This document shows, in pieces, positions 36,584 to 48,060 of a DNA stretch of 64,000 bases (within the stretch, counting starts at the first letter, position 1; every line of letters begins with the position of its first letter). Below the pieces are notes generated by a model that did no database searches, had not been told where the DNA came from, and was given only the letters and a program-made list of their open reading frames with translations. The DNA comes from Laetiporus sulphureus 93-53 (Eukaryota; Basidiomycota; Agaricomycetes; Polyporales; Laetiporaceae), in the NCBI RefSeq assembly GCF_001632365.1, contig NW_024468541.1, positions 165,899-229,898 of the forward strand. Direction: 5' to 3'. The position numbers were made by a program, and so were the translations under genes.

Positions 36584-38100
36584 TGAACGCCTGTGATCCC
36601 ATTCAAACAATGACAGGCTAAAGTACGCTAAAACCACTGTAATTCTGACTTATTCGATGTACACCTTAGAAATAGCGATACGCGATACATTACTACCGAG
36701 TATGGTACATAGACACCTATAGAGGAGCACGCTAATACTAGTATAATGATAACTTATTGATATGGAGCACGCTTTCCTTATAATCGTTCGCATGTATTCC
36801 TACAACTAATCGTACACAAATAGAATCGCTCTAGATCTGTAGCTGATACTCGCCTTGAAGAAAATCTTTTCCCGTCTGAGACGGAGTATAAGAAATTCGA
36901 GAGAAGGGGGGAAAAAACTGTCCGTCAAAGTACACACAGCTGACCACCATGTTCGGAGCACAGCGAACCAAGTGCAATTAATTACGCGATCGCGAGGTCT
37001 TCCGCTGTGTCATCAAGGTGCCTTTGGGTGGGCTCTGTCTGCTAAACGGCGAACGAGAAGATGGCGGCCGGCGGCCCGAACAGAACTACTCCAATTATGG
37101 CCTGCCGCGATAACGACATAATAGCAGAAGAAGGCTTTCATAATAGAACTCAAAATCGACTTCGTCCCATTAACGTGTACGTCGGAAGGTGGCTTGATGG
37201 GCGTGGTGGCTTGATGGGCGTGGCTGCGGGATGCCGGCCAAGCCTGCAATTCAAGTTATTCAACATGAACTTAAAACCACACCGACAGTTCATCGGATGG
37301 AAGACCTCTTCATTGAGTCAGAACCCGCCAGCCGGAACACTCCTGTCGATTGACAGCTCCCATCATTTATAACGTTCATCTCTGTCCGCCTTTGGGCTTT
37401 TGAAAGACCAATTACTCCTCTGAAGACATGCGGCTGCCGCAAGTGGCCAAGACCGGAATCGAAATCGACCATGAGTTGTGGAGATAGAGGGAAATTTGAA
37501 AGCACAACCGTCCGGAGGAGGTCCTCGTGCCCAGTGGTCCCTGAGCGCTGACTCCCTTGAAGTTCCGTCCACAAGTTCTCTTGGAGACGCCAACGCTGAA
37601 ACACGATCCCTGATGACGCAAAACGGCGTCAGTGATCTGCATCGGCGATGTATCAGCACATATTTCATGCACACCGGAAGAAGGCGAAGAAAAAGATTGG
37701 CGAGCGTCTGTTTCTATGCTCGCGGACATCATCGTTGTTCGGACCTGATGTAGCAGCGGATCCTCCTTGGCTATGACTTGATCTCCATGCGGAGGGCTGC
37801 ATCTCGAAGGAACTGAGACGAGCGTCCCCGCATCACCTCATGCGGTGCGCCGCCGACGCTCGCAGTGAATTACCGACCCAGAAGTGCCGGGAGATAGGAT
37901 GATCCCGGGAGATGAGTCCATTTTTGGAACGACCATCCCGAAGATGGTATGTGCTAATTATGACTTTGTTCTGAGACACCGTATCTTCACAGAACCTGCG
38001 GGCGTACTGCCCCTACTCTCGTGGTCCGGCCAGCGTCTAGCAGTGTAGCAATGGTATTTAGCGTTCATGGATTGAACAGCCCATCGCCAACGTGTGCGCC
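36584..38100. other. Intergenic region between metacaspases 2 and 3
   Basis: About 1.5 kb. A short direct duplication of GGCTTGATGGGCGTGG occurs at about 37190-37221. A few short open frames occur (for example 37478-37753), with no recognisable product. Confidence 0.35.
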
Positions 38101-39905
38101 ATGCCTGTGCCGACCGCCACTCGTCCGCCCCTCAGGAGAGCCCTCAGCGTCGCGGTGCAGTATGACAAGCTACGCGACCGCGAGATGGACCTGCCGGGGA
38201 CGCACAACGACCCGCGGATCCTGTCCGACCTTCTTGTCGGTCAGTGTACATGAAATCCTCGCCCAACCGATGCTCACATGCTTCATTAGATGTCTTCAAG
38301 TACAACAAGGAGGATATAATTGTGCTCATGGACGACCACACCATGGGCGACGAGCGTTGGCCTACGCGCGAGAATATTGTGAGTCCGCGTACTGGTCGCA
38401 TATATGCGCTTGTTTAATTCGGCCAGGTGCGCGCGATGCGCGACCTCGTGGCTGGCGCACAGCCCGGCGATCATTACGTCTTTCATTGTGAGCCTGTTTG
38501 CTTATCGTTGCAGCCGGCGCACGTGTTCATCGCGATTCACTAGTCTCTGGCCATGGTGGCCAAGTAAAGAACGAAGACGGGACGGAGAAGAGCGGCTTTG
38601 ACGATGGTATGGCCTTTTGCCTCCATCTTCACTCGTTCATGCAGTGACGGGATGCCTAAACGCACAGTCATCTGGCCGGTGGATATTGAGCTTCGAGACG
38701 ACGATGACTTTGAAAACTACATCAAGGATGATGTGAGTACCGGCAAGCACTGGGTCAGCACCTTTACTTACCTCGTTGTCCATCATTAGGAGATCCACGA
38801 CATCCTGGTCGAGCATGTACCCCCAGGTGCTCACTTCATGGTACGCACATTGTCCGGTTTCTTTCACAAATCTCACTTAAAGGCCCGTCGCTTAGATGGT
38901 CTTCGACTGCTGCCACTCCGGAACGATGGCAGGTATGTTGCAGCATGTGTTCCGTCACCAAAGCTGTGCTCATCATTGGTCAAGATCTACCCAACGATAG
39001 TGAGGACACCCGTCCACCGTCACCAAGCTCTGCATCCTCGGGCACGATGTTTCCCCCCTCTGCTGTCAAGAACAGTGAGTTTCGCCATATGAACATTCAT
39101 GCCAGTGAGGTTCTCACACAAACCAACAGTCCGTGTCCGAGGCACGCACGATGTTTGTGAGTCGGGTTCCTGATTGATAGATGCGCCTTCTCAAGAACGT
39201 GGCGGGTTGACAGCCGGCACAGATGGTACGGAGAGGAAGGTGAAGCAGGCCAAGTTCTCGGCGCCTCTTCCTCCGCAAGAGACAGTCATCGACGACGAGC
39301 AGCCTACATCCGCCGATGTGGTAGGTCACCCGTAAAAACATCTTCTATGAAGTGACTGACAAGCCCGTTTAGACGTCTTGGGGTGCATGCTTGGACGACC
39401 AGATAACTTTGGGCGGAAGGAGCGGCGGCATCTTCATCAAGGCAAGTCTGACGATTATAACATCTCTGACAGTATTAGAGTAAGAACTGACTGGGCATGT
39501 TAGGCCTTCGCTAATGCGCTCCGTAAGTTGTAGTTCGAAGTATACATGAGCTTCTCTGACAGTAATTCAGGGAAAAATCCTATGGAAACTTATGAGCAAC
39601 TACTCCGCACCGTCACGTAAGTGCCTCAATGCATACGCAGGAAGATAGGCGACTGACCCGCTCTCCAGGCGCGAGCTCGCTAAAATCACCGCTTCCGTGA
39701 ATTTTCATAATCATGAAGACTATGACCCACCGACCCCAGAGGTTCGTGTTTTTCACGTGGTGCATCTAAACGAGCGAAACTGACATGCATCCAGCTGGAA
39801 AGCTCTATGCCGATGGTAAGGACTTCATGGGAAAAGTTGATTCGGATGTGTTCTGATCGCCATTTTACTCAGGATCAAGTGTATGACAGGCCGATTGACA
39901 TATGA
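38101..39905 (+). CDS. Metacaspase (C14 peptidase), third copy
   Basis: Sixteen exons, all frame-checked, give 340 residues: 38101-38239, 38290-38378, 38427-38487, 38544-38606, 38668-38732, 38790-38840, 38896-38932, 38985-39074, 39130-39156, 39181-39320, 39373-39441, 39504-39522, 39571-39616, 39669-39741, 39795-39815, 39873-39905. Motifs: RRALSVAVQYDKL, DIIVLMDDHTMGDE, catalytic His in HYVFHFSGHGGQVKNEDG, VIWPVDIELRDDDDFENYI, catalytic Cys in MVFDCCHSGTMA. The C-terminal part has TSWGACLDDQ, GGIFIKAFANALRKNP and ends VYDRPIDI. Exons as short as 19-27 nt make it invisible as one frame. One intron (39442-39503) uses a GC donor. More distant from the two module copies than they are from each other. 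Confidence 0.9.
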
Positions 39906-40249
39906 GGCGGGCTCAGCTTTCCAAGAGTTATGGCGCATTCTCGACAACCACATTATTATCGTTGAAAAGGCCGACCCTTGTTCAAAGTCGTATGATAGAG
40001 ATCGGTACTAATGGTGCTCACGTTGGAAGGCTTGCATATCTGTGTGCCCGGAAGTCAGTGTAGGATCGAAATATTATGTAGCGTCCTTGTACTCTTTCGA
40101 ATATATCAATACCATAGCAATCACAGTCACTCCAGAATTACGCAGGCTTGCAGTGCTGATGGCCACGCTCTCGTTTATCAGTGAGGATGTAGTCAGAGTT
40201 ACAGACAATGTTCTTTTCCGGTGTATTGCATGCGACGACGACGACGACG
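39906..40249. other. Upstream region of the small coiled-coil gene
   Basis: Intergenic DNA ending in a GAC trinucleotide run (about 40233-40249). No gene seen. Confidence 0.3.
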
Positions 40250-40258
40250 TATATATAT
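40250..40258 (+). promoter_or_regulatory. TATA-like box before the small coiled-coil gene
   Basis: TATATATAT directly after a (GAC)n run, about 90 nt upstream of the ATG at 40346. Promoter role inferred from spacing. Confidence 0.35.
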
Positions 40259-40345
40259 GCGCGTTTCTGAGTTTGAATGTGTGCCGCCTGTGCCGCCGCC
40301 GCCACCAGTACCCTTGCCCTCGACGTCCTTCCATCTCACCACACC

Positions 40346-40914
40346 ATGTCTACGCCATCTAGCCCCGTCACGCCGAAGGAGGAGCAATCTGGCGGGGCAA
40401 ATCGGCCTGAAAAACGTGCAATCTCTGAGATCATCTCGGATACGTTCCCGCCATTCGACCATCGTTCCGTGATCGTTGAGCCTTTCGACAGTGAGGTGAA
40501 ACGGGACGCCGAGTTCCTCGAAAGTGTGTAAAATCACGTCTGCATCTCGTATGCTCACCGGAAAGAACTTCGTGTCGCGGGAACAGAGCTCAACGACATG
40601 CTCCTCGAAGTCATGCTCGAATTCCACGCGTGGTCGACCGCACGTCCTAGCTTCGAGAGTGACCGCGCCGCTGATGCTTTGGAGAAGGAGGTGAAGACCG
40701 TGATGGACATGGAGAAAGAACAAGGCATGTGTCGTCATCCGCAGTCGTCCCTCATCGGTATGCGGCCGTTCTGCACCGTCTATCTTGTCCCCTTCCCTTG
40801 CTTAGGCCGAGCTGACCTTCGTCCGGATTTCAAGAGAAGACGCGTCAACGACTCAGCGATTTCGTCACTCGTATCAAGCTCGCCCTTGCTGCTCTTACTG
40901 AAATCTCTGGTTGA
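40346..40914 (+). CDS. Small helical/coiled-coil hypothetical protein
   Basis: Three exons, 40346-40523, 40566-40757 and 40835-40914, give 149 residues. The N-terminus is Pro/Ser-rich (MSTPSSPVTPKEEQ). The middle is helical with heptad-like spacing (TELNDMLLEVMLEFHAW, RAADALEKEVKTVMDMEKEQ), continuing after the last intron as EKTRQRLSDFVTRIKLALAA. The second donor could instead be a GC at 40735, removing eight residues; both stay in phase. The first intron is short (42 nt). I do not recognise the protein. Confidence 0.55.
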
Positions 40915-41553
40915 CTGACTGACGACTACTATGTTCGCTATCGATTTTGCAACGTTGTCTCCCATCAAGCTGTCTCTGCCTGTATACCCGTACACTGTAT
41001 ACCAAAGAAATGATAGCTTTACCTGAATACCCTGCCTGTATTCTTACATGCAATTCGCCATTACAGTTCCCTTACGTTTGCAACAAGTGTAGAATACCGC
41101 TACATCGTGCAACCGCAACCCAGATTTCGCTAGCGCGCGACGATCACGAGCAGATCTTAGCAATTGTACTTAGGCAATGATCCTCGAACGTTAATTATCT
41201 CGGCCCCTTGTCGACACCTTCACTTTCGTTCACCGTTGACGATTCTCCCGCCAATCGACACCAGCAGTCTTTGAACCTTTTTCTAAAGCTTGCATCATTC
41301 TGGCACGGACGGCGGTGCCGACGTGATCAGCGCAATATATAGGCATTGTGTTGCACTAGTAGCTGGCTCCGACAGTGGAGTCGGGCTCCAGTCTCATCGT
41401 AAGGCCTGGTGCGAACTAGGTGCGAACTAAAGAAGAGGATATTCGCTGGTTCTTAGTTACAAGGCGTAGCTTCTACGGGTCTCGCTCGTATCGAGGCCGC
41501 TTGCCCTACTGTATCAACGCACTTGAACCATTGCTTGCTGCTAAGGAGAACCA
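40915..41553. other. Intergenic region upstream of the Afi1-like gene
   Basis: About 0.64 kb with no recognisable gene. Confidence 0.35.
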
Positions 41554-44500
41554 ATGTCAGGCGACACACACCACTGCTCCTTCGTCCTGCTTGCCGACTT
41601 CGATATTGATCGCGGTGCGCAGCTCACTTACCAGTTCCCGCAGCCATTGGGAACCGATGAAGGGTGCGTGGGGACGTCTTCCTGGTTGGTCACCATTTAC
41701 TGACGATGTGGTGGTGCTACCCGCACTTCGATGGTCTATATATGCGCTCTACACTCGTTCAAAATAGCCTCCTTGCGAACCTGATGTTGCCAGACGGCGC
41801 CGAGAAGCAGCCGGAAGACTGGACGATCTTTTTTCTCAACCAGACGCCATTCAACACCATCGCACCCGTGCTCGCGCTCGAAACGCCAGACGGTCGAAGC
41901 GCATCGAGCGTAGACGTCGACGCGGATGACGCGGAGGATGCACAACCTGAGCTGCTGTACGTGTTGAACCTGGTGCGGACGAAGCTGGATAAGACGGCGC
42001 GTAGGTACGTAGGCTCATCGTATGGTCCATGCGGCCTTGACGGATCGACCCAGAGGCGCGGTGGTGAAGGCTATGGCTATATGCACTCGGCATTCCTTCA
42101 TTCAAGTATTCAAGGCATGTATGCGCTCGTATTATGTTGTCTTTGCCTGCTCATACGTGGTACAGCCTGTTCTATTGATGGCGCTGGATGATTACTTTGC
42201 TAACCCATCCCAAGACTGCCTCGCACGCCTATTCGACGCCATCAACACCATGGACATTTCCCTTGCTCCGGTCCTCACCCGGCACGAGAAGATGATCATG
42301 CGCACTTCCGAGCGCAAGGACGTCTTCATCGAGAAGTTCGACGACTATCTACAGGAAGTACTCGGCGACCCGGGCACCGCGACGCAGCAGACAATGCCCA
42401 ACGCGATTTTGGGTCATCGCACGAGCCCGTCCATTGACTCGCAGACGAGCTCGGATTTGGAGTCATTGACACGTAGCGAGAAGCCCGAACGGACACGCAG
42501 CGTGCGGAGGTCGGAGAGCGTGCGGGGGGTCGGCCAGACGCGGAGCCAGCCCTCTCCATCCGAGGCGTCTTTCTCCCTGGACGGCAGCGCGGTCTGGGTA
42601 AACAGCGAAAGCGGGGCCGACCAGTCCGGCACCAGTACTAGCAATAGCGCTCCTAACGGAAGTCACGTCCGTAGCAGGCCGTCCATTGAGACGTCATCTT
42701 CTTCATCCCACGGCCCGAGTGGGAGACGAGAGGAGCCCCTGGCAGCGCCAAATCCTGCCAACATTGCCATATCCCTACTCAAAGACTCACACTTCTTCCC
42801 TGCTATGGTCGACTTTAACGACCATCATCTGCCGATCAAGATACCCCTCTCTACCTTCCCCGAAGAAGTCGGCGATGTACGTACGTTTATGCGCAATCGA
42901 CAGATTTACGTTAAGTGATTGCTTCCATAGTACTCCCTCATACAGCTTGTCCAGACATTCTCTGCATCAACAGCGAGCCTCAGCGGCCCGCTTCACCCAC
43001 ATCTGCACACAAACGGATCTCTCACACCTCCCATCGTTGTCCTTTTTAATGCGTTGGTTACGGCGAAGCGGATCATCTTCTTGGGACACCATAGACCTGC
43101 CGGACAAGTGTCAAGCTATGTCCTCTCTGCTTGCGCACTAGGGTCTGGCTGCGGCCTCGTCCTGCGAGGTTTCATCAAACGTGCATTCCCGTATGCCAAT
43201 TTGACCAATCGTGAGGAGTGGGAATCTATGTGAGTACCTGTTATGCTAAGGTCACCTTCCATTCGTGATTCTGACACCTGAAATCCTGCGTCTTCGCATT
43301 AGTCCGGGCTATATTGCTGGGGTGACCAATCCCATCTTCGAAGCGTCCGGATCTTGGGACCTTCTCTGTGACGTTGGTTCGGGACGCATGGTCGTGTCTA
43401 AGGATATTCACATCACCTATCCCGCCAATCCCGTGCTCGCGCAAAGCCAGCTAATCATCCGCACAGGGACTGTACGTGCGGAGGGTTCTGTTGGCACCGA
43501 CGAAGAACCCATCCGTCCGAGTCGGGATGGTGGTCCTCTGCCGAGGGCGGATCATCCGAGCAGGGCAGACAGCCCAGACAACCTCTTCATGGAAGATGTG
43601 AGTTATTAAATTCTAACTTCTTTCCAATATTATCTAGTCTGATGCTCCAGTAGATACTGTCAGCGATATCATCTCACTACGGGGAGGCGCATGTCCGCGC
43701 TCGCTTCGCTGAGTACGCGATGCGTTTCGTACGGCTCGCAGCGCGATACGAGGAAGATACGATGGGTTCGACCGTGATCGGCTTTCCTAGTTCCACCTAC
43801 TCGGAGCATCCGGGCGAGCCCCCACGCTTGGGCGGTGGCATTGGCTTCGTTGACGAGATCACCTGCTCGCGAGAGCTTGCTTTCAACGCGAGTAGGATTG
43901 AGGCTTGGCGAAGGACAGAGAGTTACACGCTGTACCAGCTTGTATGTGTGTATTGTATATGCGTGACATTCGCCCATTCTTAATCGTATGCGACAGGACT
44001 TCCGGAAGATGTTGGCCACGGATCCCATCGAGGGCTTCGACGTGATTCATCAGTTATGGCGCCTTCGCCATGCGAAGAGGATGCCTGACGGGGAGGCGGA
44101 GCTCATTATGTCTACGCTTGCTGACAATGTCCGGACATACGACCAAATTACGCAGGTGCGCTCGATAGCAGTTCAAGAGAAGCACTCTAACAACCAGGTT
44201 GTTGTAGCTGCTGTCGGTAATGCCACCCCATCACAACGGCTTGCTGCCTCTTAGCTTCGGCCTCTTCCACCAGCAAGAGACCGTGCGAGATTTAACGATC
44301 AATATCTTCAACCAGCTGCGCGTATATCCGGTACGTATTAGTATGAACTTTCATTCGGTCTCGCTCATACGCATTGAGCAGATTGGTGTCCAGTTCCTGC
44401 AAGCGCTCAATCCCTTCCAGCGCTATGCCTATGTCAGACAGGCTCATGCAAGAGAGGCTCGTCTCAACAAGGAGCACAACTCGCTGGCTATCCCACCCGC

Positions 44501-44558
44501 CTCCCATATATCGCGCACGCCCTCTCACCGGAGTGATTCAAGCGTCGTAATGGCATAG
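41554..44558 (+). CDS. Afi1-like DENN-type protein (polarity and vesicle trafficking)
   Basis: Ten exons: 41554-41663, 41768-42004, 42054-42114, 42166-42876, 42931-43229, 43303-43597, 43654-43941, 43997-44155, 44208-44330, 44382-44558. They give 819 residues. The N-terminus (CSFVLLADFDIDRGAQLTYQ, LLANLMLPDGAEKQPEDWTI) matches the Afi1 docking domain that binds the Arf3/ARF6 GTPase in yeast. A disordered Ser/Arg-rich insertion (about residues 200-330) separates it from the SPA/DENN-like part (FNALVTAKRIIFLGHHRPAG, SPGYI-type stretch GYIAGVTNPIFE, SWDLLCDVG). The C-terminal helical part includes GLLPLSFGLFHQQETVRDL and NPFQRYAYVRQ. Expected role: marking the polarity axis and Rab/Arf-linked trafficking; inferred from family. 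Intron 42115-42165 has a GC donor. The acceptor at 44205-44207 was chosen because only it restores the conserved GLFHQQE frame. Confidence 0.88.
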
Positions 44559-44923
44559 GCGGGTTGTCGCTGAGCACGCTTCTCTATGAGTGTTTTAAGG
44601 TCGCCGTTTTGCTGCATTAACCACATTGTATACCAGGTCTCCCCGCCCGTGTGTGCTGTCATGCAGTCAACAGTCCTTAGCATCTTTGGTGCTATGAATA
44701 GTGAATGCAGAGAGATTGCTTGTAAAGGAACATTCAGGCCATATTTTGAGCTTATGTGACTGCAAACACAAGATCATCGTGAAAATCATGTATGCGGCTA
44801 ATTGAATATGGAGTCGAACTTTGAGAATGGTCAGTATAGTGCGCCTGCGCAGTTAAATCATGAAGATGGAAGAGCATAGGTGTGGTTTCTGCAACGATCT
44901 CGTCATGAATGAACAATGATGGC
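44559..44923. other. Convergent spacer between the Afi1-like gene and copy E
   Basis: About 0.37 kb shared by two 3' ends. Nothing recognised. Confidence 0.35.
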
Positions 44924-47449
44924 TTAAGATTCCCTCTGTCCCTCTAGATCACGCTGACGCCGTCGTATGAAAGTGAATGGCCACCGGCGGTGTCGCAACT
45001 TGTCTTTCCACCAATGCCGAACCTTGAGCTTGGATCCCAGGGCTTCCCACAGTTCATCTCTCCATGACATCACCGGCGCAACTCTGTCTGGAGGGAACGG
45101 GCATAGCTCGATGATGATCACCGTTGTGACGCCGAGGAGGACAAAGCCAAGTGTGAGCCCAGTGAAGAAGCGAGTCCAGAGATTGGTTCGGTCGAGACAG
45201 ACCCAAGCAACAGCTACACAAAAGGTGACCATGCTGCACCATCGCCATTGAGCAAGCAAAGCCTGTAGCTTGTAACAATGTTGGACTTACCACCATAGAA
45301 ACATGGCAGCTGGAAGGCTGAAAGAAATGGCAAGCATATCAAGACCGGCTGGCAATTTCGTTCTCTGATAGAGGTACATGCACTGTACGGCTAGCGGGTG
45401 AGACAAAGTCCTCGACGGACAAGGCGTTACGCACCGTTTCTGCCGCATTCGATTCATCCTTGTGATAGCGCGCCAGAATGATACAAAGAAACATGATTGC
45501 CAGACTGAGGAACGTAGAGACATAGCTCGCGATCTGGGCACAGCTCCGTGCACTATGACCTGTATCAATGCTCTGAATAGCGAGAAGGCCCACGTTCGCC
45601 GTTAGCATGACTGTTGCCTGTCGACGTCCATTTGCAGGGATGAGCGGTGGTCAAAGTTAAGTTTGGGTAGATCCTTACCGGAGTGAGCAAGGAGTCCCAA
45701 TCTCTTTGCAAACCGTTCCGGAGCGCGCTCCACGACAGATGGTGAACTGTCTGGTCCACCCATACTCGCCGAAGTTGCTCAAAATACTCATATGGCATGA
45801 AAAAGAGCAGCGGGGAAACAAGACGCAATAGCCAGGAGTACTCGATTTCGCCCTGTGAGTAGATGGTGTCCTCCCGACTGAGACGAGCCTCGTGTTGGCC
45901 GTGCAAATCGAGAAACCTCTGATTGCCTAACAAACTTCAGCGATGATTACCAGCACGTAGACCAAGTATTGGAAACTCACTCAGAATGCCCATCACACGC
46001 GCTGCAAGAGAATCAAATGACGACATGAACTCCTGGTTGATTAAATTGCCATACCTATGATACACACCGACGGTGCACTGCCGTTGTCTGAGTCAGTGCA
46101 ATGTCAGCATGTAACCAGATGACAGTAATCACGATGGATCTACCTGGGATGTTGTTCAGAACTGGTAAATAGCTAGATAGTCCTTGAGGTGCAGTCGATG
46201 TTTCAGACGACATTGCATCTATACAGTTGCAGTCAAACGGTGCGATTTTGGACTGTTTATCTATCAAACGTACCGAATGTCCAGAAATTCACTAGCTCCT
46301 TCACTTCTTTTAGAAGCTCCGTGGAAACTCGGCGATGATTAGGGAACATTTCTACGTGTTTCCTAAGCGAAAAGGTCATAAGCACAGCACGAGTTTCAAC
46401 GAATATTCTGTTACCAATATTGTGTTTCCGTGGCATCCTCTAAGGATTGTTGCTGATTAAGCATAGCAAGAAGAAATATCAATGACTGAGGCACCCACGA
46501 AGATAGTAATTCTTGGGAGCAGGGCGTGATCGTAGAGTCAGCAAATCATCCTCGACCTCTTCCAACCAAAATATAGCCCGGTCGGAGTCGCTGGACAGGT
46601 AGTAATGACATGTCATGCTGTTGCTTTCGTAATCTTCCTCTATGTATACCGCAACTTCCGTGCCATCCGGGAGGTCCGCTTGTTCTTGTAGCAGTGCCAG
46701 AAATTGCTCTTCAAAGATCTCTATATTCGACAACTTTTGCCGGTCATATATCCAAATGTCGGTAAACAGCTGAAACTTCTGTGTTGTACATCAGCATGGA
46801 TAAAATAACAAACAATGGTTTGAAACCAACATTCAGCAGTTTCTTACCGAAATACCGCTGACCTTCGGGATGTTTATAAGAAGTCCATGGTGGAGGGGGA
46901 TCGTCACTGTTGACTGTCAGTGCGAGAATGTAAGGAGTACACCGCACCACTCACTGGCGAAAGGATCTCCGAGCTGCTGGTATGGGTTGAGATTCCCCGT
47001 TATACTCACGTCTGCGGGCGAGTGAACGTCACCATAACAACGCAATAAGACGAGGAAGCAACTCACATGCGAGGCCGCCGCGCATAGCGACGGTCGAGAA
47101 TATCCGTTGGAGAAGCAGGTTGAAGGAAGACGCGTCCGCTATGTTCTAGCGCAGTCGGGAAAACATTGGGATTCGTGTCAAAACCGGGAGGTACTGCAGT
47201 GATCCCAGCAGGAGTAGCGATTGCGTGATCGACGTATGACCGTTCGGACGAGATGATCCCCAGGCTAATGCTTGAATCGAAGCCTTCCTTCGACAGAGTA
47301 CTGGATCCCACATTCGGAGTGCCTGGACGGGAAGAGGCAGGAGTGCGGACCCGCAACTCCATTTGACCATCACACCCTTCGCCATTGGTGACGCCACTGC
47401 TCACGAGAGTCTGGTTGGAGGTCTCTGCCATGGGTCGCAGATGGTGCAT
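44924..47449 (-). CDS. WW-like multi-pass membrane protein, dispersed copy E
   Basis: Multi-exon gene; ATG 47449, stop 44924-44926. The disordered N-terminus (about 125 residues) is followed by WTSYKHPEGQRYF, which keeps the HPEGQ-x-YF core. Next comes a block with CHYYLSSDSDRAIFWLEEVE, then VHHLSWSALRNGLQRDW, and a helical C-terminus (AQIASYVSTFLSLAIMFLCI, GLDMLAISFSLPAAMFLWW, FFTGLTLGFVLLGVTTVII). Order of parts is the same as copies A and C, but sequence similarity is lower than between any module pair. It sits alone between conserved trafficking genes, with no metacaspase or P gene beside it. Function unknown. Confidence 0.72.
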
Positions 47450-48060
47450 TGTGAACGGGCGAGGTGGGAGGACGGTCGTGCTGTCCTCATGTACTCAATC
47501 GAAGCGCTCTGCACAGCCTAACCTAGAGGAAGATTCATCAGAACTTGAACATATTCACTTATAGCGTTCCTAGGATCCCACGGCGAGGCATATCAATGCC
47601 ATGAGCTATGATCGGAAAACCAGAACAGATCGGCCACATCGCTTGGTGAATGTACAGCTCGTTCCAGTGGAGGGCATGCGTACAACAATGACGAAGGCTA
47701 TCCTAGACCAATATCGGAAGAATCGAGAACGATACCTAAGGTATATATGCCTGACTGTGGCCGTTGTTCATCGGTTCATTCGAGGCGTCAAATGTGAGTA
47801 TAAGGTATTGGGCGTATCGATCCAGCAGCGCTTGAGCCTTGACTTCATTGTTCTCGTTGAATATTAGCGCTCGCCTTAATCCCGTAAGGCCATTCTATAT
47901 CGCACTGTGGGTCTTGGCAACTACTTATCCGAGGAGACATCGGCAAAGACATTGATTACTTTTCCCAGCTACACAGCAACAAAGCAATGTCCGAAGAAAG
48001 TCGCACGCAATCCTGACCAAAAAGGGGACCAGGCTTGCCATGCGAAGCGAAGCTATGCAG
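47450..48060. other. Intergenic region between copy E and alpha-COP
   Basis: About 0.6 kb. One plus-strand open frame of 88 codons (47601-47867) has no recognisable motif and is probably chance. Confidence 0.35.

Noticed and set aside
40199..40738. 179-codon minus-strand frame
   Set aside because: Antisense of the small coiled-coil gene, whose plus-strand exons join in frame with better coding character.
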